Of a stretch of DNA of 64,000 nt, positions 29,816 through 40,860 are shown piece by piece; position 1 is the stretch's first letter; every line of letters begins with the position of its first letter. The position numbers were made by a program, and so were the translations under genes. Source of the DNA: Lepiota brunneoincarnata. Lineage: Eukaryota > Basidiomycota > Agaricomycetes > Agaricales > Agaricaceae. The stretch spans positions 434,001 to 498,000 of the forward strand of contig JAEBUN010000024.1 of assembly GCA_023014365.1 (NCBI GenBank), read 5' to 3'. The notes under the pieces are model-generated. The model was given only the letters and a program-made list of their open reading frames with translations, did not search any database and was not told the origin of the DNA.

Positions 29816-30153
29816 TGTCAGGCTTGCAAATGCATGCTGAGTTCCAATCTCCATTTTGCTGGCATTCCTTTTGCACCCTCCACTTTTTGTTACATATCCC
29901 ACGCTCCATTTTGTCTGCACAGTCTCTACCATTTGTACCACCTCTACTATGCCTTTACTGTCTTCCTCTGTCTGTTATCTACATGTTATTGTGCTTATTG
30001 TCTTCGGACAAGCATGTGTACTGTAGTATTTTATAAATAGCAAACAATATGTAGTTGCACTTCAGCTTGCACATTGCGACTGAAGTGAGTACTTTATTCA
30101 TACTACTAATTACTGTACTAACTTGTTTGTAGTATATCTTATATTGTTCTACA
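29816..30153 (+). repeat. 3' LTR of the plus-strand copia element
   Basis: It begins TGTCAGGC directly after the purine tract GGGGGGGAG (29807-29815) and probably ends TTCTACA at 30153. It has a TATAAATA box near 30,034. The matching 5' LTR is not in the window. Confidence 0.65.
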
Positions 30154-30189
30154 TATGCAAAGTGAATTTATCATTTGCTTCCTCCCTCA

Positions 30190-30472
30190 TCCAATGAAGA
30201 AGAGCTCAAGAAGAATGTGATTAATTGTCTGGATCAAGTTCCCCTCACAAGTATGCGGAGGTGGGTATTCTTAGTCTCCTCCAGGTAGATATGATGCATG
30301 TTCAACTACCATTTTATTTCACAGGTTTGTTATGAGATCATTTCAGTTCATGGATGCCTATAAAAAGGGGCTGACTGGGAACCAAGCTGTGTGGGCTTGT
30401 AGGAAGTACCGTGGCCATCAAGTGATTCCAGACTCAATTCTTCGAGAGCTAGGGGAGGCTCAGATAGAATAA
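30190..30472 (+). pseudogene. C-terminal fragment of a transposase-like protein
   Basis: An open stretch (NEEELKKNVINCLDQVPL) is followed by a plausible intron (gtgggt at about 30,259 to ttcacag at about 30,325) and a second block ending in TAA: RFVMRSFQFMDAYKKGL, AVWACRKYRGHQVIPDSIL. This resembles the C-terminus of DDE transposases common in agaricomycete genomes, although I cannot name the family. The N-terminal catalytic part is absent. Confidence 0.4.
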
Positions 30473-30921
30473 ATTTAATTTCAGTTTATTAGTTGAAATT
30501 CCAAGCCATATATCCTGGAATATTTCATTCTCAGCTTAACATACACAATAGTTACTACTTTTCACAACATCACAACTGGCAACTACATCCAAATCGGAGA
30601 GAGCAATCTAGATCACAATATGAAGCATTGATCCGTGGCGGGTGGCTGCATGGGTCACAGTCGTCACACATCATGTGATGTGGCCCATCGCTCATGGGCT
30701 CTACCTTAAATAAGCTAGTTTTGGGGAAGATTTACCTTACCTATAAACAACCAAAGATTTTTTGAGCACATGTGATATGCCAAGCAAGGTTTCGGCCACT
30801 GTGGGCAGCCTCTAGTCAGTCATTGACAAAAGTAAAATCTACCCTATTATAAAATGGTTGTATAGAAGTTGATGTAGTAAAAAGTTGGGTCAAGAAATAC
30901 AATACCAAGCATACCCCATGC
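30473..30921. other. AT-rich spacer at the transposon/host boundary
   Basis: I see no credible gene. The tract separates the nested mobile elements from compact host genes and contains the 3' flank of the adaptor gene. Confidence 0.5.
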
Positions 30922-33837
30922 CTAGTGTACACCATTGATTAGTACTGCTTGCTGTTCGTACCCGTCACATAACCGCTGTTTCATCCGTTCAGCTGCAGCA
31001 TCATAAACATATTGAATAGGTCTATGCCAGGGTGGATCAACATGGTCCTCCTGGTCAGAGTCATCGAAAGTGTGAGAGTTGCGTCGATCAGACGTGGTTT
31101 CATAATAGTTCTCCCCTGAATATTGAGAACGGGCTGGGCGGTCTCAGCTTTGGGGCCGACGGAACAGAGGAAAAGTTGATACGCACAACCAGAGACCTCG
31201 GATTCAACAGCCTTCTGTTTTCCAAGTGCTTTGGCACTTGGGTGGGGCAGGGCGTCCTCGTCGCTGGCACTATCTTGGGGACCATCGAACTTCGTTTCTT
31301 CATCTTGAGCATCTGCAAGGCATATGCCATAGGAGCTAGAGGTTTCGAGATTGATGGTATTTGGTGAGGGTGCACGCGAATGAACAGACAGTTGTCCAGG
31401 AGATCGCGGCCCGTTCGGGACTAGAGGTGGCGGAGCGAGCCCGTTCGTGAGGGTATCAGGAGGATGATGCCGTCGAACTTCAGCGAGACTTTGATGCGGC
31501 GAAGTACTGCGTATTGACGAGGAGGGACTCCGAGAGGGAGAGCACTCGGCTTGCTCAGGAGGATCACGGGTGACCTGGTCCACAGCTTCGGGCGGTTCCT
31601 AGGACAAGGATCCTTCAGTGGATAATAAGAACAGAGAGTGATGTTTAGACACTCACACGTCGATCCATCTTAGCTTCTTTCATACTGCGGTATTCGGCCT
31701 TTCGTTCCATAGCAACTCTTTCCATGTCCTCATACTGTTTAAGAACCTCGACAAGTTCGGCGTTGGCAGCAAGGATCGCAGCCAAAAGCTGTTCTTCTTT
31801 TGTTGTATCCTGTTGAGGGTCTCCGGTTGTCTCCTTGGGTTTGTCCTTTATATCACACTTTTCTTTGTCTAGAATCGACTTCTCCGCCTCCGCGGAAGCC
31901 CAGGGTATCTGTGCGAAAATGAGTTCTCGGGATTTGCAGCACTTTGCATGAAACTCCTATCGCGCAGTCAAGACGAGCTCCTCACGAAACCAAATTTCAT
32001 ACACACCCGTATGACTGCATCTTTCTTAAAGGTCTCTGGTTTGGCGTAAGCAAGGGCATGGGAAAGTAGAGCCGCATTTCCTTGTCCGATTTTGCATTCC
32101 TGAAAGAGGCGACGAACATCCTCATCATGGGGTATGATGCGATTCCGAGTTGGGGATTTCCGTTTCTTGTGCGGGCGAGTCTGATTTCAGGAATTGAAAC
32201 AAGTGGAAAGTCAAAGTAATACTAATCACGGACCGTAGGTGGCGGTGATGCAGGTAAAATGTCATTCGTCTGGGGGTGAGCTTCCTGGTAGGCAATGGCA
32301 GGAACATCGTATTGTGACATCTGAGAAGCTGGGGGGTTGAACATTGCATCGTCCGTCTCGAATGGCATGCCCTATTCGAATTGAGCGTGCTGAAGCCAGT
32401 ATCCAAGCAAGGGCTGACCTCATCGGGCTTATCGAAGGGCTTGACCCGTTTCCAGAGCCCACGAAATCCGTCACGATCACTTCTCCCGTCCTTCTCTTAC
32501 GGGATATGAGTACATTCATTGATTGCTACAGGTGAAACAACAACGCACTTGATCCGCTAGCATATGCGGCGGCAGCTATCACATCCAACAGCCTCTCTCG
32601 AACTACAGGTGATGTTCTTGAAGAGACTAAGAGGTCTTCTATCGTATCGAGAAATTTGCGGCTGGTCGACTGGGATATAAAGATGTCGGAACAATTACGG
32701 AGCATGATTGCCCAAAGCTACCGTGAGGTCAATGCAGCGCTGCACAGTGGTGAAATAGGGAAGAACTTACCCGTGCCGCTGACAGCTGCCCGGGTGGTTC
32801 GCCAAATCTAACATGATAATTAACAAACTTGGGCTGTAGTCTCGCAAAGAAATAAGCACTTGAACTCCCGCCTGAGAGCCCTTACGGCCTCCTTCGCATT
32901 GTTCTCGCTAGTAGAGACACGATCGCATACTTCCAAAACAAGTGACCAATCTTCAGAGGCAGTCGCAGTCAAATAACCTGAGTGAGGTTGTCTTTGTTAA
33001 AAAATGAAACAACATAAGCTGCGATTCATTACCAATCATCCTTGTTAGTTCCGCAGCACCCTCATCCTCCTTACGGTGGTAATCTCTCCCCCTATCGCGA
33101 GGGTGTCTGTCTCTGTCCCTTTCATGATCCCTGCTTCGCTCCCATCCCCAGAAGCCCCTCCTCTCTCGCCTCTCGCCGATGTCTCTAGAATCACGGGAAA
33201 ACCCATCGCTGGTAGCATTACCATCTTCCGATTGGGACAGATTTGAATGCGGGACACTCTCGGTGGCAGGAGGTTCCAAAGCCCTCAAAATATTCGAAAC
33301 GGTTGGCGGACCAGGTAGAGGGCTTTTGCGAAGTGATTGGGTATCGCGCTCCCGCGGCAGCTTTGTCGATGGTGGGAGAGACATCTGAGATGTGTGGTAG
33401 GGAGATGGAGATCGTGGTGTATTGGGACTCCCAAGAGGGGGTGACACCACTAAATATCGGGAGTGAGATGGATTTATCTCGATGTGAACGCCTGTTGTAT
33501 GTAGATTGACGAGGGTATAGACACACCGTAGGAGCTGACGACTTCCCATCTTTCTTCCTCTTTCGATGGCCTGCGGGGTACTTTGGATGTTGGGGTATAT
33601 TGAGAGGCTGAATTTGATGGTGGGGCGAACGTTGGCGATTTATTTGCTGCCACCGCGTGTTGCTGATAGATAGGTGTTGGTACAGGTGAGTCCTAGTAGA
33701 TAAAGAAGTGAATCCAAGTATCGACCTTGCGGTAGAAGGATGGGAAAGTATGGGCGGCTACGCACATCCACGGGTCCATCTTTTAGGGTAGATTTCTGGG
33801 GCTTTGCCTTGCTATGGCTACCAAAGAGCCTTTTCAT
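30922..33837 (-). CDS. VHS- and GAT-domain adaptor protein (Lsb5/GGA-like)
   Basis: About ten exons on the minus strand, ATG at 33837 (MKRLFGSHSKAK), stop at 30922-30924. After a disordered Pro/Ser-rich N-terminus comes an Arg/Asp-rich RERRGFWGWERSRD segment. A VHS domain follows: AELTRMIGYLTATASEDW, LRREFKFGEPPGQLSAARLW, RNCSDIFISQSTSRKFLDTI, FRGLWKRVKPFDKPDEGMPF. A helical GAT-like region reads HDEDVRRLFQECKIGQGNA...LAAILAANAELVEVLKQYED. The tail is acidic and ends near YVYDAAAERMKQRL. The N-terminal layout fits fungal Lsb5 (actin/endocytosis, Arf-linked ubiquitin sorting) better than classic GGA, since I see no gamma-ear domain. Intron borders come from frame and motif continuity. The last one uses a weak GTTGTG donor. 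Confidence 0.8.
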
Positions 33838-33963
33838 AGTCTTATATAAAGATGCTGTGGGGATGTAAAGAGAAATGCAGACGGTATAGTAGAGATTGGT
33901 GGTACAGGTGGGTGGTGACCAGCATGAATTAGGAAAGGCTGTGTTCATGAAAACATCACGTGA

Positions 33964-35934
33964 TCATCCAAACATCAATGCACTTGCGCCCACAAACGCC
34001 TCTGGTGTGAACTCATATGTACTTATGAATGCCATCCTCTCCCTTGGGACAGTCCCGTCAACCAACTTGAAATCATATGGATCGCAGCTTGCGACGACGA
34101 CAATGGGCACCGTCCCTGGGACCGCGCTAATCACCTTTTTTAGAGTTGACCATTGCCACTGAAGTTCTGTACGCATTTCTGGTCACGAATATCACAGAGC
34201 CAATGTCACCGCTTGCGAACTGCGGGGTGTCATCCGGGACATAGACGACATGCTCGACTTTGCCATACTTCCTCAGGACACCTGCGAAATCGGTATCGCA
34301 CGGAGCTGCTGTGTTGCGTTCCTCGCTCGTATTTCTCCCAGCTGACCCCTCCAAGCTGCCCTCAACAGCCTTGTTTATCTGCTCTCGCAACGGGGTCAGA
34401 AGAGCTATTTTCTTGCCCCATGACAGCTTGAGGGGCAACACTGATCCCACATCTCCGATAATTGTTGTGCTCTTGCGATAGGCCTCGAGGCTGAGCTGGG
34501 TGTTCCTCTCCTTCAAGATTTTCCACCGGTCCGCGAAAATCTCGTCCTGTCCATCCACTACAGCGTCCCAACCGCCTATAAATTTCTCCTTCATGTCACC
34601 AATCCTCCTTCCAGAACGTCTCAAATCATCCAATGAAATCCTTCCGTTTTTGACTGCGATCGAAATCTGACCAATAGAGCCGACTTGCTTCTCGTAGGTA
34701 TGACAAATCATGGCAATGTCAGCCCCGGCGATTATGGCGCGGACGGCACCCTCTTCACTACCACAGCCCCCCTTTTCAACCGACGATATTGCGTCCATCT
34801 CCAAGCAGTCGGTGACAATGACACCCTCGTAACACAACTCGCCTCGTAATAACTGTGTCGTGATTATTCTTGAGAGTGAGGCAGGGGTATTGTCGCCTAC
34901 CAACGAAGGCAGAGCTATGTGGGCTGTCATGACGCTGGGCACATTTGCCCCGATCAAAGTCTGAAACGGGGGCAAATCGGACCCAAGAAGCTGCTCCTTT
35001 GTTTTGTTGATGATTGGGAGAGCAAGATGTGAGTCAACATGGGTGTCACCATGTCCTGGAAAATGTTTGACACAGGATGCAACTCCGACAGAGACGAAGC
35101 CCTCGCTAACAGCCATAGCATGGTCGCCGACAAGTTTCGGATCTGATTAAGTAGAGTTAATGGAAGAAACAGGAGTTCAAAGTTCTCCCTCACTACTTCC
35201 AAAGGATCGCACCCCTAGTCGACGGATGAGAGCATCACTTACAGAAGAGGGCCGCCGACTTACCAATCACTGGATTGCGTGGGTTCAAATTGACATCAGC
35301 AACTGGAGAGTAGGTCCAGTTGATGCCCACGAGCTTTAGCTCCTCTGCACAAGCTGTAGCAATGGCTCGGGTTACTTTAACGTCTCCAATCGCTGCTTGT
35401 GCCATGGCACCAGGACTAGAGAGTATGGTTAGCAACGATTATGCATGTCCATTCAAGATGCCTTTCATACGCACAATTGAGTTCCGGCCTCAGGTGAGGT
35501 AAAGGCGGAAACAAGACCTGCAACTGGGGTTGAGCGAAGCGCTTCAATCACCACTAATCTGTCGGTAAAACCCCACCATTCTCTTGATCGATTCCGATTA
35601 GTAGCGGTCTCTCGTGCCTGGCATTTTTCGCCAGGGTCTGCAATTTTCTGACCAGTTGCCGCGTTTGCTTAGCATCTGTGCGGGATTTCTAGTAACACCT
35701 CTATTCTTGCATTGTTGTGTGTACAGACCTCGGATATTTCTCTTCATGAGGATGATGTTCCCTACGTAGTGTTTGGTGATAAGAACCTTGACGTCTTCAC
35801 TGATGTCATGACCATGAAAGCCGAGGACCAAATGCTGGTAGTGCTGCTTTTTAGTCTTCATGCTCCATTATAACTCTGGTGAACGCAGCTACCTGGCCAA
35901 TCTCGCGTCGGATGTCCTCATCCAAATCAGCCAT
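33964..35934 (-). CDS. Glycoside hydrolase family 3, beta-N-acetylglucosaminidase (NagZ-like)
   Basis: Starts [14 protein letters not shown] at 35934, stop at 33964-33966. GH3 landmarks: [52 protein letters not shown], and [15 protein letters not shown], which carries the His/Asp acid-base pair typical of NagZ-type enzymes. The nucleophile Asp is in [14 protein letters not shown]-terminal domain follows. No signal peptide is visible, so it is probably intracellular and may act on N-acetylglucosamine-containing glycans. The last part needs a +1 frame change near 34,150-34,210. A 43-nt intron (34167-34209) would do this but would delete the conserved VIFVTRNA, so a 1-nt indel is an alternative. 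It is divergent from the next gene, with starts 106 bp apart. Confidence 0.82.
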
Positions 35935-36039
35935 GAAGTAGTATGCGGGTAAGTTACTCGCCTATAGCCGGCCGGCCCGGAATGCACAAGCAGTCTTGAG
36001 TTGCACGTGCATGTACAGACTTGGAATCCAACTCGTCGG

Positions 36040-37178
36040 ATGACAGAACACTCAAAAAAACGACGATGCATGCTCGCCCCGCCGGACGGATTTTCTGTGG
36101 AGAAAAGACACCATGTACACAAAAGTGGGCCCGAGCTCCAATGCGCTTTTCCCTTGCGCTCATCGAGGTTCCCGCGAAATACCCAGCAAGAGCTCGCGCC
36201 CGAAAGTAGTCAAGCTGTTCCACTGCGTCAACGGCCCATTCCAACGCTTCCTCAACAGCACAATCTGCGCCGTCTGAAACCTCCCCTCACAATAAAACCA
36301 CAGGAACCTCCGTCAGCCCCCAACATCCCGAAATTTGACCACGCGATGAAGCCTCTGTCTTCATCTGTGACTTTCAGGGCAGATAAAGCATCTACAACCA
36401 CAGGTCCTTTAAGACCTCTCCAAACACATGTCCCACTTCCGCCAGAACCACCCGTGGCTGACACGAGGGAGTTGAAGCCGCTTCCTACCACCTATCTTCC
36501 TTGGTTTACAAACCTGACCTCGAATGATAAGGATTCCTCGGAACCATCCGCTATCACACTTCTAAACGCGCCCCTTGACCAGGACCAAGAGCATGATTTC
36601 CTAATCAGCCCACAGAAGAGCAGATACATCCGGTTCGTCTTGTTCCTCTAATATTACACGATTTACTGAAATCAAGAAGAGGAGGAATGGCGGCAAGGGC
36701 AATTCATTTGTACAACAAGTCTCGTACATCCGTTCATTTGTGGAGAGCCTCCCTAGAGTCACAATCCGCCCTCCATCCAACCCCCGACATATCCTTTCGT
36801 GTCTGTAAGGTCCTGCACACTGTGTTCGGCTATACCCACAAACCCACTCTTTGCATCACGTTGTCGCATGCCCATGTGCCAGCTGGATATTTCTCCTCCG
36901 GAAAGCAGCTTGTATACCTTGTTGTTAAATTCCCTGAGTCGCTAAAAAGCTTGCCTTCGTGCAACCCCGCCAACCTTAAAGAGGGATGTTTGTTGCGTGT
37001 TTGGCGGCCTTGGCACGAGGTGGCTCTGGTTGACCCCAGCTCTGGCTCTCAAGGAGTGGCTCCAAGCGCGAGTTTATCTCTTCCTCTGTCCCCAAGTGAT
37101 TTCAATAGCGTAACTATCGACGGGGACGTTCATAATGTGCTACTGTGCTCCCGCTTCACAATAGTTCAAGGAACATGA
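36040..37178 (+). CDS. Conserved hypothetical protein (basidiomycete type)
   Basis: Two exons: 36040-36632 and about 36680-37178, joined by an intron of about 47 nt (gttcgt...aagaag) that keeps the frame (SRYIR-GGMAARA). The ATG at 36040 is the first in frame, as the upstream TTG is not a start. The N-terminal half is Pro-rich and disordered (PIPTLPQQHNLRRLKPPLTI). The C-terminal half looks folded, with alternating hydrophobic residues (LCITLSHAHVPAGYFSSG, LVYLVVKFPESL, LRVWRPWHEVAL). I recognise no named domain. The SPQKSRYIRGGMA.RA signature is shared, as far as I recall, with uncharacterised agaricomycete proteins. It shares its upstream region with the GH3 gene. Confidence 0.6.
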
Positions 37179-37251
37179 TCTCTGCTTGTGTCTATTTGCC
37201 TAGCTCTCTCAGTTGTATGCGCCATTCCCTTTCTTCCTCGTAGCCGTACCT

Positions 37252-38053
37252 ATGCCCCGCCAAGGCGACACTGCGGATGATGCTACTTTTGAGAGCTCTC
37301 AGGGGCGGAGTGAACCCCCAGACGACCCAAGGTTTGTGCCACCTCACATACTGAAAAACACCTGACTAAACTCCATGGAGTCTGGAGCAGATCCTGGTGA
37401 AGCACTATACAGGTTTAGTTCTTCGATATACCCCCCTTCCCTGTGACTGTAGCTTAGGCCTGCACATAGAACTCGCAGAGCGCAAGCGAGAAGGCAAAGA
37501 GCGGGAACTCCTACGAGCTGCAGAGAAACAGCTATCCGATGAAGTGGGTCTCCGCTTTGTTGTGGATATCATTGGCTTATTGAAGCCTTCGAAGATTACC
37601 GCAACTAGCGAAATGGTACAGAATTGCATCCGACAACTGTATCTGAGATTTCTAGGATATATGTATTTCTTCAGACACTGACATCTAATCCAGAGAATCA
37701 TTATATACGGCCTTTATCTTTGACTACGCTTCGACGGAAGACAAGATCAGAAATATTTGGGAACAGATCCACGACAGAGACAAGAAATATGCTGTAAGGT
37801 GCCGGGGTTCTCTCGCACAACGAGCTTTGTTTATCTCCTTTCAAAACAGGATCTCCTCGAGGAGTCGAGAAACGCGCAGGACACGAACTGGGAGAAGGTT
37901 GAGAAGAACATAATTTCAGGATTATCAAAGGTTCGGACGGCTTGCGAAGGTCAATATATAATTTTCATACCACATCAGTCGTTGCTGATGTTGTCGTGGC
38001 CGCGAAGATTTTGGGGTTATGGTAGATCACGTGCCATCCGCATTGTAACTTAG
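37252..38053 (+). CDS. Small hypothetical helical protein
   Basis: ATG at 37252 (MPRQGDTADDATFESS). Exon 1 ends at 37331. A 49-nt intron with a CCTGAC branch site leads into SLEQILVKHYT, and a charged helix follows (HIELAERKREGKERELLRAA). A 55-nt intron (gtatct...CTGAC...ccag) is well supported, because it joins NCIRQL to ESLYTAFIFDYASTED in frame. The last intron (gtaagg...aacag) joins DRDKKYA to DLLEESRNAQDTNWEKVEK. The stop is uncertain, 38,053 being the first in frame. The protein is about 200 residues and mainly helical, with no recognised domain. The segment around 37,410-37,450 may hide another intron. Confidence 0.45.
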
Positions 38054-38128
38054 TCACCTGATCGCGTTCAATGAACAACCAGTTGCTTTTGTGACTTGTC
38101 GCGAGGTCCAACTTGTGCGATATCACTG

Positions 38129-40745
38129 ATGGGCGTCGCAGGACTGTGGGATGTACGTTCTCCTCTCTTCTCGTCCGACACAACAAAGTATTTAATCACG
38201 CAGGTTCTCAGACCAGCAGCCAAAGTTCGTTCTCTCACTGAGTTGGCCGTGACAGAAGGGTTCCAAGCGAACCCAAGGGGCCTCAGGGGTTATCGTATCG
38301 GCATCGACACGAGTATCTGGTTCTTTCATGCTGAACATGGGAAGGAAGGGGAGAACCCCGTCTTGCGCACCCTCTTCTTTCGCTGTGCGACCCTTATGCG
38401 GGCACCATTCCTTCCTCTATTCATCTTTGATGGGCCCAAACGCCCCGACTTCAAAAGAGGCAAGAGGATCAACAAGACCGGCAGCAAGTTGGTTCCTGGA
38501 ATGAAAAGGATTGTGGAGGCATTCGGGTTTGAATGGAGAACGGTATGGCTCATGCCGACTAGTCTTTTCGACTGCTTGAATCCCCTCGCAGGCACCAGGT
38601 GAAGCAGAAGCAGAGCTAGCATACCTCAACCGCATCGGGGTGATTGACGGGGTTCTTTCGGATGATGTTGATAACTTTCTGTTTGGGGCACTAACCCTCA
38701 TTCGCAAGTATGTTGAATGCGCCAGGAATATACTCTCACTAACCGCTTCCACTCATCCTCATAGTCAAAGCAACAATCTTTCAGGCAATAAGGTTAATCC
38801 TGTTCTAAATTCCGAGGGCAAAGACGACAAGAATCACACTCGCGTGTATCGGTACCAAGATATTCAAGGTCACCCCGATGTACAACTAACTCGTGGTGGA
38901 ATGATTCTCATTGGGCTTATGAGCGGAGGGGACTATGAGGGAGGGTTGGAACGCTGTGGGATCGTGACTGCACATGCTCTGGCTAGAGGTGGCTTCGGCG
39001 ACACTTTGTATGATGCCACGCTTAAACTTTCTCGAGAAGAGTTAGCAGTGTTCCTCAGCAGTTGGCGGCAAGAGCTTAGGCATGAGCTGAGGACAAATTC
39101 TCGAGGTTTCATGGCACGCAAGTCCGTCGCCCTCTCCAACTTTATCCCGGATACGTTCCCCAACATCGACGTCTTGCTCTCGTACGTCAAACCAATAACC
39201 TCCGAAAGCCTTGGGCACGAGGGCACAAACCCTAGGATCACCTGGTCAAAGGAGCCTGACCTTGCTAGTTTAGCAGCTGCGTGCGAGCTCTTCTTTGAGT
39301 GGGGATACAAGGAAGCCATCCTGAAGCGCTTCAGGACAATACTATGGCCTGGGGTTGTCCTACGGATATTGCGACGTGCAGTCCTCGATGCTGATGATTT
39401 TTGCACTCTCCCTTCAACATCACTAAAATCCCATTGTAAGGATATCAACGAGGAAGGTGTTGGCACACCCTCCAAGATGATTACGAAACATTTCTCGGCT
39501 ATTCAGCTGAACTCTGACGACGAATCCTCATCAGAATGGGCATCCGCGTCAGAGCAGCAGCTTATCGTCAGCATCTCCCGAGAGCGAACTCATGCGTCGA
39601 CAGATGGTCTGCTTGAATACCGGCTTGAAGTCGCGCCTGCTCGGTTGGTACAAGTTACAGAGTCTGGCCTTCAAGGCCTTCGTTCCCCGGAAGGACCTAA
39701 TGAATGGGCTTCAGATAGCCTCGAAGAGGAGAAAGATGAGGAAAATGGAGCGAAGCCGAAGGTTCCTATTGATCCAACAAGCCATCTACGCCTTTGGATG
39801 CCCGCTTGTATGGTGGATCTTGTGGAGAAGAAGCTGGCAGCAGATTTCAGAAGTTCCCAAGAGCGGAAGAAACGGAAGAAATATCCAGTGAAGAAGGGTA
39901 CGACGTTCAAGGCAAGGGCCAAAAGTGGTTTAGGGGAACACGGGACTACGTCGAGAGCTGCTTCACTAATTAATGGTGCAGCACCCCAGCCGAGCTCTCA
40001 GACAAAAGCGATTATCCTTAGGACCCTTTCATCTCCCACATCTATGGACGCCACGAAGGAAGAAGAAAGCTTGGAAGACGAACCTGCAGCTCACAAGCCC
40101 GCAATTAAGGGCTGTGCACAGCCTATCACACCCAACAAATCACTCAAGTCGGACCGGCAGCGGGGTCCTACCAAAAAACCCGCCTCATCTTCGTCACTTT
40201 CCTCATCCCACAGACCACCTTCGACTGGCCCACTTTCAAGTGACTCTGAAGACGAGCTTCCCGTTGATATATATAAAGCTTTAGGGCCAAAAAAACACAT
40301 TAAGATCAAGACATCAGGCTATATATCCATCTCTGATGACGACGACTTTGGCACATCACAGAAGTCAATTACCAGGTACAACAGGGCGGCCTCAGGCAAG
40401 AAACCCGATATGCAGACAATGCCAATTGCCACCGAACGAGAGCCTCGGAAGTATACCAAAGCGACCAGTGAGCAACCCCAGAAGTCTCCACGAAAGTCGA
40501 AAGCACATCAATCCCCACGACATAAAGATGCGAAGACGGGCACTAAAGAGCTTTTAGTAGTCTCTCGTGCATCACCAGTTCTTATTCTGACTGACGAAGA
40601 TTCCGATGTGGGTTACTCTGGAGTCCAGAAACCCAACATTGCTCCGTTACAATTGGCTCGAGCTCGGGCAAAAAAAAAGACCGCACCGGTCTTAGGTCGG
40701 CCACGGACAGCTATCTCGGACCAGGACGTTATCGACTTAACATGA
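38129..40745 (+). CDS. GEN1/Yen1-type Holliday-junction resolvase (XPG family)
   Basis: Four exons, about 820 residues. Exon 1 is only MGVAGLWD (38129-38152). The intron that follows restores the XPG N-terminus GVAGLWDVLRPAA. XPG-N landmarks are GYRIGIDTSIWFFHA and LFIFDGPKRPDFKRG. XPG-I landmarks are APGEAEAELAYLN and GVLSDDVDNFLFG. The helix-hairpin-helix-like turn reads LMSGGDYEGGLERCG. These carry the metal-binding acidic residues of a structure-specific nuclease. The middle (YRLEVAPARLVQVTESGLQG, HLRLWMPACMVDLV) resembles the chromodomain-like region of GEN1. The tail is long, basic and Ser-rich, and the protein ends exactly in DVIDLT, a SUMO-interacting-like motif. It should resolve four-way DNA junctions in the nucleus late in the cell cycle. 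Confidence 0.9.
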
Positions 40746-40860
40746 TAATACTTTCATGTGTATACGTAGTTCTCAGAGACATGGATTGTTGTACAAATGG
40801 ACGATATCCTCCAATCTAGTCAATAGATAATAGATGTAAAAGTCCCATCACAACAAACAA

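Larger units (their letters stand above)
16063..30153 (+). mobile_element. Ty1/copia element, plus strand, degenerate and twice interrupted
   Basis: The pieces in order are gag-protease (16,081-17,546), integrase (25,404-26,100), RT (26,619-27,613), RNase H (29,207-29,790) and 3' LTR (29,816-30,153). The 5' end was removed or interrupted by LINE copy 2. A complete gypsy element sits between protease and integrase, and a Tc1/mariner element sits inside the RT. Removing each insert with one copy of its target duplication restores the reading frame across the joint. The element carries many in-frame stops, mostly TGA. Confidence 0.85.
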
